Shown one piece after another: positions 20,539 through 31,029 of a stretch of 64,000 nucleotides of DNA. Location: assembly GCA_032158125.1 (NCBI GenBank), contig JASKOT010000039.1, positions 1-64,000 of the forward strand, in the 5' to 3' direction. Origin of the DNA: Papiliotrema nemorosa. Taxonomy: Eukaryota > Basidiomycota > Tremellomycetes > Tremellales > Rhynchogastremaceae. The translations under genes were made by a program, and so were the position numbers. The notes beneath the pieces were generated by a model. That model was not told the DNA's origin. It was given only the letters and a program-made list of their open reading frames with translations, and ran no database searches. Position 1 is the first letter of the stretch, and each line of letters opens with the position of its first letter.

Positions 20539-22575
20539 CTAATGAGCATACTCTGCCCGGCTCTCCTCGACAATCTCCTTCTTGTCTCCTTCAATTCCAG
20601 CCGAATGGCCCACACCGAATTCTGAAAGTCAATATTGTCCAGGAAAGTTGTTTGGGAAACTCACGATCAACCTTGGTTGACTTGAATCGCCAAGCTGGGA
20701 TCTTCCGCTCAAAGAGCAGATCGAGCTCACCATACGATCGACCCTTGGTTTCGGGTAATCGCAAGAAGAGGTAGATGGCGGTCAAAAGGGAGATACCTCC
20801 CCAGAACAGACCCGACTTTCTGTTCCAGTTCCATGCGGTAGGAGAGAGCATTCGAGGGACAATGATCCCGCAGATAATGTTCATGACCTGGTATGCGATA
20901 CGAGAGAGGGCAATGGACTTGTTTCGAAGTCGTGTAGAGCTCATCTCTCCAATGATGGTGTAACAGAGGGGACCGAGGGTACACTGGACGTTAGGCGCAG
21001 GCCGCGAGCACTGACAAGATATGGTGCTCACGTTGTAGACAAAGTTGAGAGCTATAAGGAGAGCTCCGGAGCCCATGATGACGCCGTTGGAGTCTTTGAA
21101 ACCAAGACCACCGATGATCCACAGGACAAAAGACATGAGGAACATTCCCGAGACGTATAGTGTTCGCCGCCCGAAAAGAGTGATCACTGCAGGATCAGCC
21201 ATGCTCTCTGCTCTCAATCCTGATACCACTCACGTCCCCAAGAAACGATAGTACCGATAACAAACATAGAGTTGAGAACCATGTTCAAGGTGAAACTAAG
21301 GTCCGTTCCGATACCGGCGGTTTGAAGGAATTGAACACCTGGGCGTGAGCGCTGACCTTCTCACAGGTATACTGCCTCACCTTGACCGATGAGATTCTGT
21401 CCTGACAGAAGCTGACTTGCGAAGATCATCATAACTATCTCGGTTCTTCTTCGGTCGATTCCTCGGAAACAGTCAATGTAGCTAGCACCAGCGCAATTTT
21501 CGATTTCAATCTCGGTAGTGTGCTGCATCATCGCCACGCTGTTCTTGATGTCCTGCTCGGAGAAGAGGGCAGGATTGGTGAGTTGTCGTACGGAGGCTTC
21601 AGCATCGGCATGTCGGCCTTGTCGGACGAGCCACCATGGTGAGTGAGGAGCGAACCAGACGATGAGGAATAAGGGGATGACCCACATCCATTGGAGGATG
21701 AAGGGCAGTCGCCACGCCATGTTGCCGGTTTGGGTCGATGTAGCCTTGACGACACCGGAACTGAGAAGAATACCCTGATCGTCAGCTTTAAAGGCTAAGT
21801 CTGGATAAGCGATACTGACAACACCCCAGCAAAGGTTGACATAGGCGGTCAGGTAACCTCGCAGGCCGATGGGACAGACCTGTATTGTGAGTGTGGGTCT
21901 CGGGGGAGGTTCTGATAACGCACCTCAGAAGCGTAAGCCGTGGTGAGCGTCTGGAAGATACCCCAAGGGATACCGCAGAACACCTCGGCGATGACGAGCA
22001 TGGTCAAACTGTTGGCGAAGACGAAGATGAAGATGAAGGCAGTAAGGGCGACGACGGCCGTAAGCATGACCTTTTTGGCTCCGAATCGCTCAGAAGCCCA
22101 TCCGTTGACCTGATTCATTAGCTTAAGTCCTGCTCGATGTTTGAAGCGGATGTACCAGAAGACCAATGATACCACCTGCACTTGAACCGTTGCTAAGGGC
22201 AGACTGCCATTGGGCCGGGATTACGTAACCATTTGTCGTGCCAGGAGCTTCGACACCGAATCTGCGCAAGAATGCCGCTATTAATAAGCTATGAGACCCA
22301 ATCTGGATTGCGATGCACTCACGATGACCGTAGAAAGACCCAATAACGACGACATCATAACCCTCCATGATCAGTGCCGCGCTGAGAGCCATCGACCAGA
22401 AAATGGCCTTTTTGTGAATGGCAAAGGCTTCGCGAAGCGTTTGTTTATGTTCAATCTCATCGGCTTGTGCGGCATCTTTGATAGTGGTAAAGTCCATCTT
22501 GTCTCCCACATGATGGGTCGTACCAGCCGCAATGACGCCCCCATGAGCGGCAAATTCCGGTGTGTTGAAGTCCAT
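20539..22575 (-). CDS. MFS sugar transporter, alpha-glucoside:H+ symporter type
   Basis: ATG 22575 to TAG 20539, eight exons with introns of about 40-50 bp. The N-terminal cytoplasmic part (DEIEHKQTLREAFAIHKKAI) and first helix (WSMALSAALIMEGYDVVVIG) are typical of the fungal maltose/alpha-glucoside permease branch. Further landmarks are SNGSSAGGIIGLLVNGW, the helix-4 loop WGIFQTLTTAYASEV, PHSPWWLVRQGRHADAE (the PESPRWL-type loop), GRRTLYVSGMF, and the sugar-porter signature PETKGRSYGELDLLF near the C-terminus. Twelve membrane segments are expected at the plasma membrane. It is divergent from an alpha-xylosidase across an 848-bp shared promoter, so its natural substrate may be an alpha-linked xylosyl-glucose sugar such as isoprimeverose; that is inference. 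Confidence 0.88.
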
Positions 22576-22750
22576 ACTGAATAATCAACGACTGATCGAT
22601 ACGTGGGGTCCTCAATTGATCGCTCCTGAAGTCCTCGTTGTTTTTATAAGCGCTAGAGCCAAGAATACGGATCGCGCATTTGGTTTACGGAGCAAAGACG
22701 CTATATTCGGGGCTACCACGTCTGTCCCTTCTTCTCCCGAAGCAGCGGGC

Positions 22751-22767
22751 CGGAAGGCCCACTTCCG
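22751..22767. promoter_or_regulatory. CGG-N11-CCG palindrome, candidate Zn2Cys6 factor site
   Basis: CGGAAG-GCCCA-CTTCCG is a perfect 6+6 palindrome, with CGG and CCG separated by 11 bases, the spacing known for Gal4-type binuclear zinc cluster activators. It lies 176 bp upstream of the transporter ATG in the divergent promoter shared with the alpha-xylosidase (22576-23423). Additional CGG triplets occur at 22935-22953. Binding is inferred, not shown. Confidence 0.4.
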
Positions 22768-23423
22768 TCACTACTAAGTCACTGCTGCTGCTCTGTCTAG
22801 AATTGAGTTGTGACATCCCAATCCTCCGTATTGGTCTCGCTGTGCGCTTTGACGATGGTCGATCATGTGACGGGAAAATGACTCAGGCGATCAAGGCTTC
22901 AAAGGCGCGGGGCGGTAGGCTCCGTGAGGGTCTCCGGAGGCGGATCCAGGCGGGCCGAACGTTGACAGCGTGGTTCCTGCACGATAAAATAGCCGATATA
23001 CAGCAATCTGGTGCTGAAATGAGCCGAAATAAATAGCCATTAGACGCTTCAGCAAGCATTCAAGGCGGCCAGAGAGAGGGTTGGGGTGAGATTGATGCCT
23101 GCCAGAAAGGCCCGTTTTTCGGCGTAAAGATCGACCGGAATCCGACAGACATGTCCGCCCCGACGTCTAGTTTGGAATCAATCGTAGGAAGCCTGAAATG
23201 AGCAAGCCACATAGCTAAGACTCCCAGACGTCCAGGCGTAGTCCATCTTGAGCGAAGCCTGCGCTGTATACACCGTCTTTCCTCCGACTTCGCGGCGCTC
23301 GGAGAACGCGGCGTCCGAAGTACCTGTGTTCTCCCATTCTGCCAATTGAGGAGAGGTCACACATTGGAATAGTGATTAGCATTGTTCTCTCTTCCACTGA
23401 ATTGTGAACTAGGTTAGGACAGC

Positions 23424-26096
23424 ATGAAGTTCACAGATGGATTGTGAGCACAGCCCTTGCGTGGATCCTGTGTTAATCATCCAGATGGCGTCGCCCTCTC
23501 GGTGAGGTGTTCAACGGTGCGGTCGAGGTTGTGGAAGTGTTGTCAGAGACTGCCGACGAGGTCTCGGTCATCTGTGCTCCTCGACATGTCGCTACCAGGG
23601 GAGACACGTTGAACTGTGAGCTTGTCATGACCGTCTGACGACTGACTATCAGCCGCGTTGATTACCGTGACGCTCTCGTCTCCGTTTGACGATGTGATCC
23701 GAGTCAAAGTCGAGCATCATACGGTGAGTGCTGAGGTACACCTTTCAGCTCCTGACGCTCCTAACGCTTCCAGGGTCAACTCCCCAACGGTCCCGAATTT
23801 GACCTTTTCCCCAACGGTAACCCATCTCCCGCCAAAGCATCCGTTTCTCGACCCACACCCCAAGTGATCCAATATCAATCCGGCTCCCTCTCAGTCAAGC
23901 TCAATACCGCCTCTCGATCTTACGGACTCACATTTGTCGATGAGACCAAACCTGCAGGGGAGAATGTCCTTTGCGCCGTCGAACCAAAAGGACACGCGTG
24001 TGTCGATCTCCCATTCCACCTGACAAACTCTACCATGTCCGCTACTTCATGTCTGGCAGAATTACCATCAGCGCAGCCGGTATCAGAACATGCTACCCCT
24101 GGTCAGCGATTCGCCGGAGGATGGATACGGTACATGTTGGCGGAGATGACCTTGTCCGTAGGAGAGAACATCTACGGTCTTGGAGAACGATTCGGACCTT
24201 ATGTCAAGAATGGTCAGAACATCGGGATGTGGAACGCCGACGGAGGAACGAGCTCGGAACAGGCGTACAAGAATGTGCCGTTCTATCTCTCGTCCAAGGG
24301 CTACGGTGTCTTTGTCAACCACCCAGAGGAGGTGGAATTTGAAGTGGGCAGGGAGAAGTGTAGTAAAGTTGGGATCAGTGTCCGAGGGGAATCCCTCGAG
24401 TACTTTATCATCGGAGGTGGTTCTATGAAGGCTGTGAGCCGCTGTTGACCAGACAAGTCTCCTCGACTAACGAGAACAGGCACTGGAGAATTATGCCAAG
24501 ATGACTGGTTTACCCGCCTTGCCCCCAGCTTGGTCTTTCGGTCTCTACCTCTCGACCTCATTCACCACTTCATACGACCAGAAAACAGTCTCGGAGTTCT
24601 TGCACGGTATGCGAGAACGAGATTGCCCCGTGCGAGTCTTTCACCTCGACTGCTTGTGAGTGTACTCTCACTTTGTGGGCTGACTCGTAGCTGGATGAAG
24701 CGGTACGACTGGTGTTCGTTCACCTGGGACGCCGAGGCGTTCCCTGATCCAAAGCAGTATCTCAAAGATATCAAAGACGAGTATAATGTTAAAGTTTGCG
24801 CTTGGGTCAACCCGTACATTGCTCAACGGGCGGAGATCTTCAAGGAAGGTGTGGAGAATGGGTACTTTATCAAGCGAACCAATGGGAGCGTCTGGCAATG
24901 GTGAGTCGATCACCCTAGTCACTACGAGTAGTCGGCTGATCTCAGGGATGAATGGCAACCCGGAATGGCGGTTGTAGACTTCACCAACCCCAAAGCTGCC
25001 GCTTGGTATTCTGGTTTGATCGAGAAGCTCCTTTTGACTGGAGTGGACACGATCAAGACCGACTTTGGGGAACGAATCCCCCATTTGGATGTCGTTTACC
25101 ATGACGGAAGCAACCCCTGGAAGATGCACAAGTGGGCCCTCCATCGAAGATCTCGCTGACCTTTAGCTACTACGCCCAGATATACAACCAAGTCGTGTTT
25201 GACACCATCAAGCGAGTCCACGGAAATGATCAAGCGGCACTCTTTGCTCGATCTGCGACTGCCGGTGGTCAACGATTCCCGGTTCATTGGGGAGGAGACT
25301 GCGAGAGTACTTTTGAAGCCATGGCCGAAACTCTGAGAGGAGGTCTGAGTCTTGCCAGTTCCGGATTCGGCTTCTGGTCCCATGATATCGGAGGATTTGA
25401 GGGTCATCCACCTGAGGAGATCTACTGTCGGTGGATCGGTATGGGACTGTTCTCGTCCCATTCTCGACTACACGGATCGGGATCTTACCGTGTCCCGTGG
25501 AACTATGGTGACCAAGCTGTGGCGGTCACCTCTCGAATGGTCAAGGCGAAGCTTCGTCTTATGCCGTACATCTTCCGACAGGCTATTACCGCTTCGACAA
25601 CCGGTATCCCCGTCATGCGACCCATGGCGCTCGAATTCCCGGACGACCCGACTTGTCTTACTCTCGACAAGCAATAGTGAGCTGACGCGATATACGAGCT
25701 AATAATAGTATGTTTGGAGAATCACTCCTCGTCGCTCCGGTGTTCCATGCGTCGGTAGCAACCTACTACTTGCCCGCCGGTCGATGGACAGATCTTTGGA
25801 CCGATAAAGTGGTGGAGGGTCCACGATGGATCACCGAGAAAAACTACCCCTTGACGTCAATCCCGGTATTTGTCAAGGAGAACTCGGTCATCCTCCTCGG
25901 TCCGGCAGATATCAAGGTCCCAGATTACGAGTACGATCAGGTGGAGCTGGAAGTTAGAACGTACGAGCTGCAGGGTGAAGTCTCGGTCGATGTGCCAAAG
26001 GGCAAAGGGGATAAGATTGCCGCTACGATCAAAGTGTCCAAGGACAAGGTGGATGCGGGAAGCGTCAAGGTGTCGCGGAACCGCGTCGCGCTTTAG
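23424..26096 (+). CDS. Alpha-xylosidase (glycoside hydrolase family 31, YicI-like)
   Basis: Nine exons, every junction in phase: 23424-23443, 23485-23615, 23653-23723, 23774-24433, 24480-24655, 24691-24900, 24946-25131, 25167-25676, 25709-26096. Product about 783 aa, close to bacterial YicI (772). It removes alpha-linked xylose from the non-reducing end of xyloglucan fragments. No signal peptide ([18 protein letters not shown]), so intracellular. The N-terminal lectin-like part includes [20 protein letters not shown] and [14 protein letters not shown]. In the barrel, [12 protein letters not shown] carries the nucleophile Asp (about residue 462) and [11 protein letters not shown] the acid/base Asp (about 529). 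FGERIP is the mark of alpha-xylosidases rather than alpha-glucosidases. It works with the divergent transporter, whose promoter it shares. Confidence 0.93.
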
Positions 26097-26246
26097 AAGT
26101 GATAGATGAGCATTGATGAAGCGCTCGATAGAGCTTCAATGGAAATATGCAGAGACGACCGACTTTCATCACACTATGGCTTTTGGCAAATGCATTACCC
26201 CAGCTTCAGTCAACACAATCAGTCACAGGATGAAACAGGCAGCTTT

Positions 26247-26753
26247 CTAGGGGGAAGTACCGAACAAAGCTTGCATGTCTTCGGCTTGTTGTTGCGCCGT
26301 GAGAGAGTCAGCAGTGGTTACAGGGGTGGTCACGGGGCCGGCCTTGCCTTGTATAAGAGCCAGTATGGAAGAGAGCTGTTCGGTGACGGTACTCTTGAAT
26401 GTGTCGAGCTCACCTCTCACAGATTCCACGTTGCTCGAAAGCGCTCCTACCTGTGATGTAAGGGTGGAGAGACCCTCATCGAAAGCCGCTTGATGCCCCT
26501 GTCGATACCCATAATCAAAAACCTTCTGATATGCTTCGTTAACAGGGATCACCTTGTCGAGGAGCTGGTCTTCATTCATTCGCGCCAGATTGGCAGCACT
26601 CAGTGGTATCTGCCCTGTTGAGCCTGAGTTGCCGTAGTCGTCCAGAGTACGCTTTGTCCCGCCTGGTGTCCGTGACGCTGACGAAGCATCGGAGGCGCTT
26701 GAGACTCGTCTGCTCTTGTGCACGGGAAGTTGAAGCTGGCTAGTGGGATCCAT
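26247..26753 (-). CDS. Small coiled-coil protein, paralogue of the one at 19681-20146
   Basis: Single exon from ATG 26753 to TGA 26247, 168 residues. A basic, Ser-rich N-terminus (VHKSRRVSSASDASSASR) with a KRTLDDYG motif could act as a nuclear signal. It is followed by STGQIPLSAANLARMNEDQ, the segment FDYGYRQGHQAAFDEG and a heptad-like helix (LTSQVGALSSNVESVRGELD). The order and spacing match the small protein at 19681-20146. The two genes flank the transporter/alpha-xylosidase pair on either side. No known domain. It converges on the alpha-xylosidase with 150 bp between their ends. Confidence 0.6.
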   Translation of the reverse strand: MDPTSQLQLPVHKSRRVSSASDASSASRTPGGTKRTLDDYGNSGSTGQIPLSAANLARMNEDQLLDKVIPVNEAYQKVFDYGYRQGHQAAFDEGLSTLTSQVGALSSNVESVRGELDTFKSTVTEQLSSILALIQGKAGPVTTPVTTADSLTAQQQAEDMQALFGTSP

Positions 26754-27237
26754 GTCGTGGTAGCTGATCACTTGGTCGGGGAGGTTGAAGGTGAAAGGCA
26801 GCAGAGCGGCAAGCTGATCGAGGACTACAAATGTGTAGCGGTATCTGACGGTAGATAGATTGTGAAAGGATGAGCTTCAACGACAAGGCAGAAGAAGATG
26901 CAAGGCGGGGGCTCTGAATTAAGGAAGTCCTACACTGGAACGTGCATCAGCTGGAAACCCTACTCCTTCAACCGAGTGCTCCCTATGAGTCAGCTTTACC
27001 TACTCTCAGATGCGCTATGCTTACAAGCATGGTCGAATCTTTCAGAGCAGGGATTAAATATTGGATGCAACTTGCCGACGGAGTTGTCCACATGGAACGA
27101 TAAGCGTTCCATCGCCATAATTCCCCACCTTCTCAAAAACTTCGCTTTCTCCGCGCATAGGTCCTGTTGAACCATCGCACCTAAATGAGCATATCTCTCA
27201 ATAGACGACGGATCATTTGAGGGTTAATGCATGTTCC

Positions 27238-27923
27238 TTATGAGATGAGTGGGCACTGATGAGTGGGCATTATTGCGTCAGATGAGGGAAGCCCCTTTTC
27301 AAGCCGATCATTTCGGGTGGAGAACTCGAGGGTCAAAGCGCGGACCAATGTCTTGGATGTCTTGAGTGCATCATACCTCGCAGATGCGATCCCATCAAAC
27401 AAATTCCTCTGCATCCCATTCTCTCTTTCGTAGGCCGTTGAAACGATGCGTATGTCAGATCCCGTCAGTCGCGTCGCTAACGCCCTTCCGCAGCTCCGAG
27501 ACATGCAGAACGCACTAAAAGAATGACCACTGGAGGTCGAAATCGCCGAGACGCGGACGTGCTCGTGGCGGCTCGGAAGGAGAACAAGAAAGGGAGCGGG
27601 GTCAAGTCGCCTCTTCGCTTTACTGGGAAGGTTCCGAATAAGGCGTTCCAGATCAGCAGCCAAAGTCTGCGAGCTGAGCACGTCTAGGCAGGATACCACT
27701 ATGGAGGTTCACGAGTAGGATGAAGCCGTCGGTGAAAGCCAAGGTCGAGTTCGACCTCGACGCACCTCGAAGGTGAGGGAATTGCCAAATGTTGTCTGTC
27801 CCTGCTGATACCGGTTAGCTCCCGAGCCCGAACCAAGCAAGGCGAGGGTGGCTCCGGTGCGGCTGCATTCGCTGCGTCTCTTCCATCGTCTAAATCGGTA
27901 ACGCCATCAGTATTCCCGGCCAC
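27238..27923 (-). pseudogene. Doubtful coding region or gene remnant
   Basis: Within the 1.87-kb space 26754-28619 two abutting minus-strand frames exist: 27923-27699 (MAGNTDGVTDLDDGRDAAN...) and 27699-27238 (...VRVSAISTSSGHSFSAF...IRIVSTAYERENG...YDALKTSKTLVRALTLEF). The second has short stretches that faintly resemble the core of short-chain dehydrogenases (a VSSSGH-like strand and a Y..SK-like spacing). There is no nucleotide-binding glycine motif and no clear splice linking the frames. It may be a decayed gene or chance. The rest of the space shows only short open frames and a TATA box near its right end. Confidence 0.2.
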
Positions 27924-28556
27924 TCTGCCATCATGCGAGCTGAGCCGCCTCCTATGTACTCGTACCCGAGGCTTCGACTAGGACAAACGTTTCACAATCT
28001 GCCCGGATCCGACTGTTGAGATCAATTTGCCACCCGTATGGTCGCCCTACCTCGGGCAACTCGGCCTCCACACAGGTCGGCAGTCTCTGTAGACGCGAGT
28101 CTAGTGCACTTTAGACATTTCACTCGGGCTATGAGGAAAACGCTTTGCGACACGAGAGTCACAGAGATAAGTGGAAAAGCATGCACGATGTACATGCTCC
28201 TCGAGATCTTCAATAGTGCCGGTATTACCAAGCGCGATCATGAGAGTTCGGGGTGAAAACGCTGCCTGGCCTTCGGGCTCGATGAAACAGTCACACGCGA
28301 GCCCGACGGTCATTGGATTTTTTTGAGATTTTTTCATTCATCTCGGTTCACACGCCGTCGAATCTGCATGTTGTTTCGGGCATCGCATAGTAATCAATCG
28401 CACCAGTCAGCATGCATATGGGTCGAGAACGAGGGGCATATATTACGCTGACACCAGCGTTGAAGCTCTTGGGCTCTGAGTTGCTTACAAAGGAAGGACC
28501 CCGAAGTGTTTGATCACCACCGGCCATCGTTCTCCCCCGGATTCGGCTTCACAGGT

Positions 28557-28563
28557 ATATAAC
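28557..28563 (+). promoter_or_regulatory. TATA box of the MFS transporter gene
   Basis: TATATAA 57 bp before the ATG at 28620. Three other metabolic genes in this stretch (32859, 35221, 38395) have a TATA motif at a similar distance. Confidence 0.5.
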
Positions 28564-28619
28564 CTGACTTGTGATAACAAAGAACGTCAACATCCCCATC
28601 CATTCGACCATCATCACCA

Positions 28620-30866
28620 TGTCTAACACGCTCAACACCCCTCAGGCTCACTCCCCAGCAAGCATGTCGCGCTCACCCACGTTCCGTTCAGAGGACGCCG
28701 CTACTTTGACCGACCAGGCTTTGGACAAAGGCTCTCCAGGTCATTCCGGTCATGACTTGCCTTCTGAAAGCACCTTGGGCGTGACAGAGAAGCGGCTCGA
28801 AGCTGAGGGTAAAATCCCGCCGCACAACGCGTCCAAGCCGAATGCATTGGCCGATTTACCAGCTAGCCGGAAAAACATTCTCACGCTCGCCTTCTGTTTG
28901 GCCATGGTAGGTTATGCACATATCCTACCCGCAGCGCTGACATGCGTAGTTTATCGATGCAGCAGGAGTATCAGCTACATTCTTGATGACTGAGCCCATT
29001 GCACACGAGTTGAATATCAAGTTTGGGGACGAGGCATGGGTTTTGGGTAAGTTTTCCAAGTCGACTCCCCTCTTCCAATGTCATCTCCGACCCCTTCTAC
29101 GGTGTCTTCTACGAATGCTAACGCCTAAAAAGGTACATACAGCATGGTCTTTGCCGCGACGCTCTTGTTCGCTGGCCGTCTGGCGGATCTATACCCTCCC
29201 CACATCGTGTATACAGTCGGTTTCTTCGGTATCGGGGTCTTCTACGTATGTATTTTGCCAATTCAGGTTCGGGTGGCAAAATTGACGCTTCAGTTAATCA
29301 TTTCCTTCATGCACGACCAATACGCTTTCTTTGTCCTGCGAGCGTTCAGGTATGCCGTTTTTGTTAGTGGTTGAAACGTGGCTAATTTGATCAGCGCGCT
29401 CCTAGCGGTTCTCACCATCCCCAGTTCTCTGAATATGATTGTTCAGATGTTCCCGGATCCAACGGAGCAAGCTCAGCGACTCGCACTGTTCGGAATGGCC
29501 GGTGAGTTGGTTACAGTCTCTTTCGGATTCATTGCTGAAAATCAAGGTGCTCTTGCCAATGTGCTTGCCCTTGTCCTCGCCGGGCTTTTCCTCTTGAGCT
29601 CGTGGCGATGGTACTTCCGATTTGTCACCATCCTCGTCCTCCCATTCAGCGTCTTGGCCTGGTTCGCGATGCCCAAAACCGAAGCAGTCGCTCAATCGTT
29701 GCCTGGATGGCAAAAGATCAAGCGAATGGATCTTGGTGGTGTCGGACTGATCATGGCTGCTCTGATCTTGTTCATCCTCGGATTCACCCAAGCTCCCGTC
29801 GATGGTTGGAGCAGCGCCATTTTCCTCGCTCCATTCATCATCGCCTTGGTTTTGTTCGTGGTCTTCGTTGTCTGGGAGCAGTACATGCCGAAAGGATATG
29901 CCTTGCTGCCGCACGATATTTGGCGATACCCCAACATCCTTCCCCTCGTACTCCAAGCTTCAAGTGTCTTCGCCTGGATGGCCACTGCTGTGAGTTGATA
30001 CGAAGACTGACTGAACGAGAAAGCTCGCTGACGGAATAGCAACTTCGAATTGCCACATTCGACCAATCGGTGAACCACCACAGTGCAATCTTGACAGCTG
30101 TGAGGCTGCTGCCTATGGGTATCGTCGCCATGTAAGCTATCAACCTCGATATTGGGAAATGCGAAGTAGCTGATCAAATAGTGTGGTTGGAGTTCTCACC
30201 CAAGTCTTCCCGTGGTTGATCACTCGGCCCCGATATGTACAGCCCATCGCATCTGCGCTCTGTTTCGCCGGAAGCATGATGTACGCGTACTCGAACGGTG
30301 GTACTGGTAAAGACTACTGGAGATTCATGTTTCCAGCCCACATTATCGGTACAGCGGGTGAGTGGCATTCCGTCGCGGTCCTCACCTACCCTCTTCTGCT
30401 ATTAGCTTAAACATACTTTCCATCCCACCCTTCTTGACTGTTTCAGCCATAGTGTTGAATCACTGCTGACCTAGACAGGTGGCATGATCATCTTTATCGG
30501 GATGCAAACCTCAATTATCATGTAAGTCACTCGGCGGAACGCTCTCATCTCGGCTCCACTCACTGTCAGGTCCTTCCCCCTCGAATTTGCCGGTGTTGGA
30601 GGGTCCTTCGCACAGGTCGTTTTCCAAATTGGAGGAGTGGCAGCCATCGCAATTCAATCAGTGAGTCAGCTGTCCCGCTTGAAAGGCATTAGCTGATGCT
30701 TCAGGGACTTGGAGACGTCGATGGAGGAGGATTGGCCAACTGGACCAACTCTTCTTACTCCTACTACTTCACTTCCGGTTACATCATGTTGACCGGTCTC
30801 CTGTTTGTCCTCATCTACCGACAAGAGAAGATGCCCGTTCGAGAAGGCCCTGTCGTGGCAGCTTGA
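28620..30866 (+). CDS. MFS multidrug-type transporter (DHA2-like, about 14 TM)
   Basis: ATG 28620 to TGA 30864-30866; eleven exons, all junctions in phase (introns start at 28907, 29047, 29246, 29350, 29502, 29990, 30132, 30358, 30522 and 30661). A cytoplasmic N-terminus of about 85 residues precedes membrane segments such as NILTLAFCLAMFIDAAG, WVLGTYSMVFAATLLFAGRL with the family DL(Y/F)P loop, ALANVLALVLAGLFLL, LIMAALILFILGF and PFIIALVLFVVFVVWEQ. The order fits DHA2 drug:H+ antiporters. Substrate unknown; export of a toxic compound or metabolite is typical. No associated biosynthetic genes lie nearby. The C-terminus is short and basic (YRQEKMPVREGPVVAA). Confidence 0.85.
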
Positions 30867-31029
30867 GCAATGCTGCAGATGTAAAGCGTAGATTAGAGAG
30901 TCTTGATAATAATGTCCATGCAGTTTGATTCAATTCAACCATGAATCCGGCGTCCGACTCGACGGGTGGGGAGATCTACAGCTCAAAAAGAATATCGCAA
31001 GTGTTGATGCATTTCTACTCTGAAGCGGG

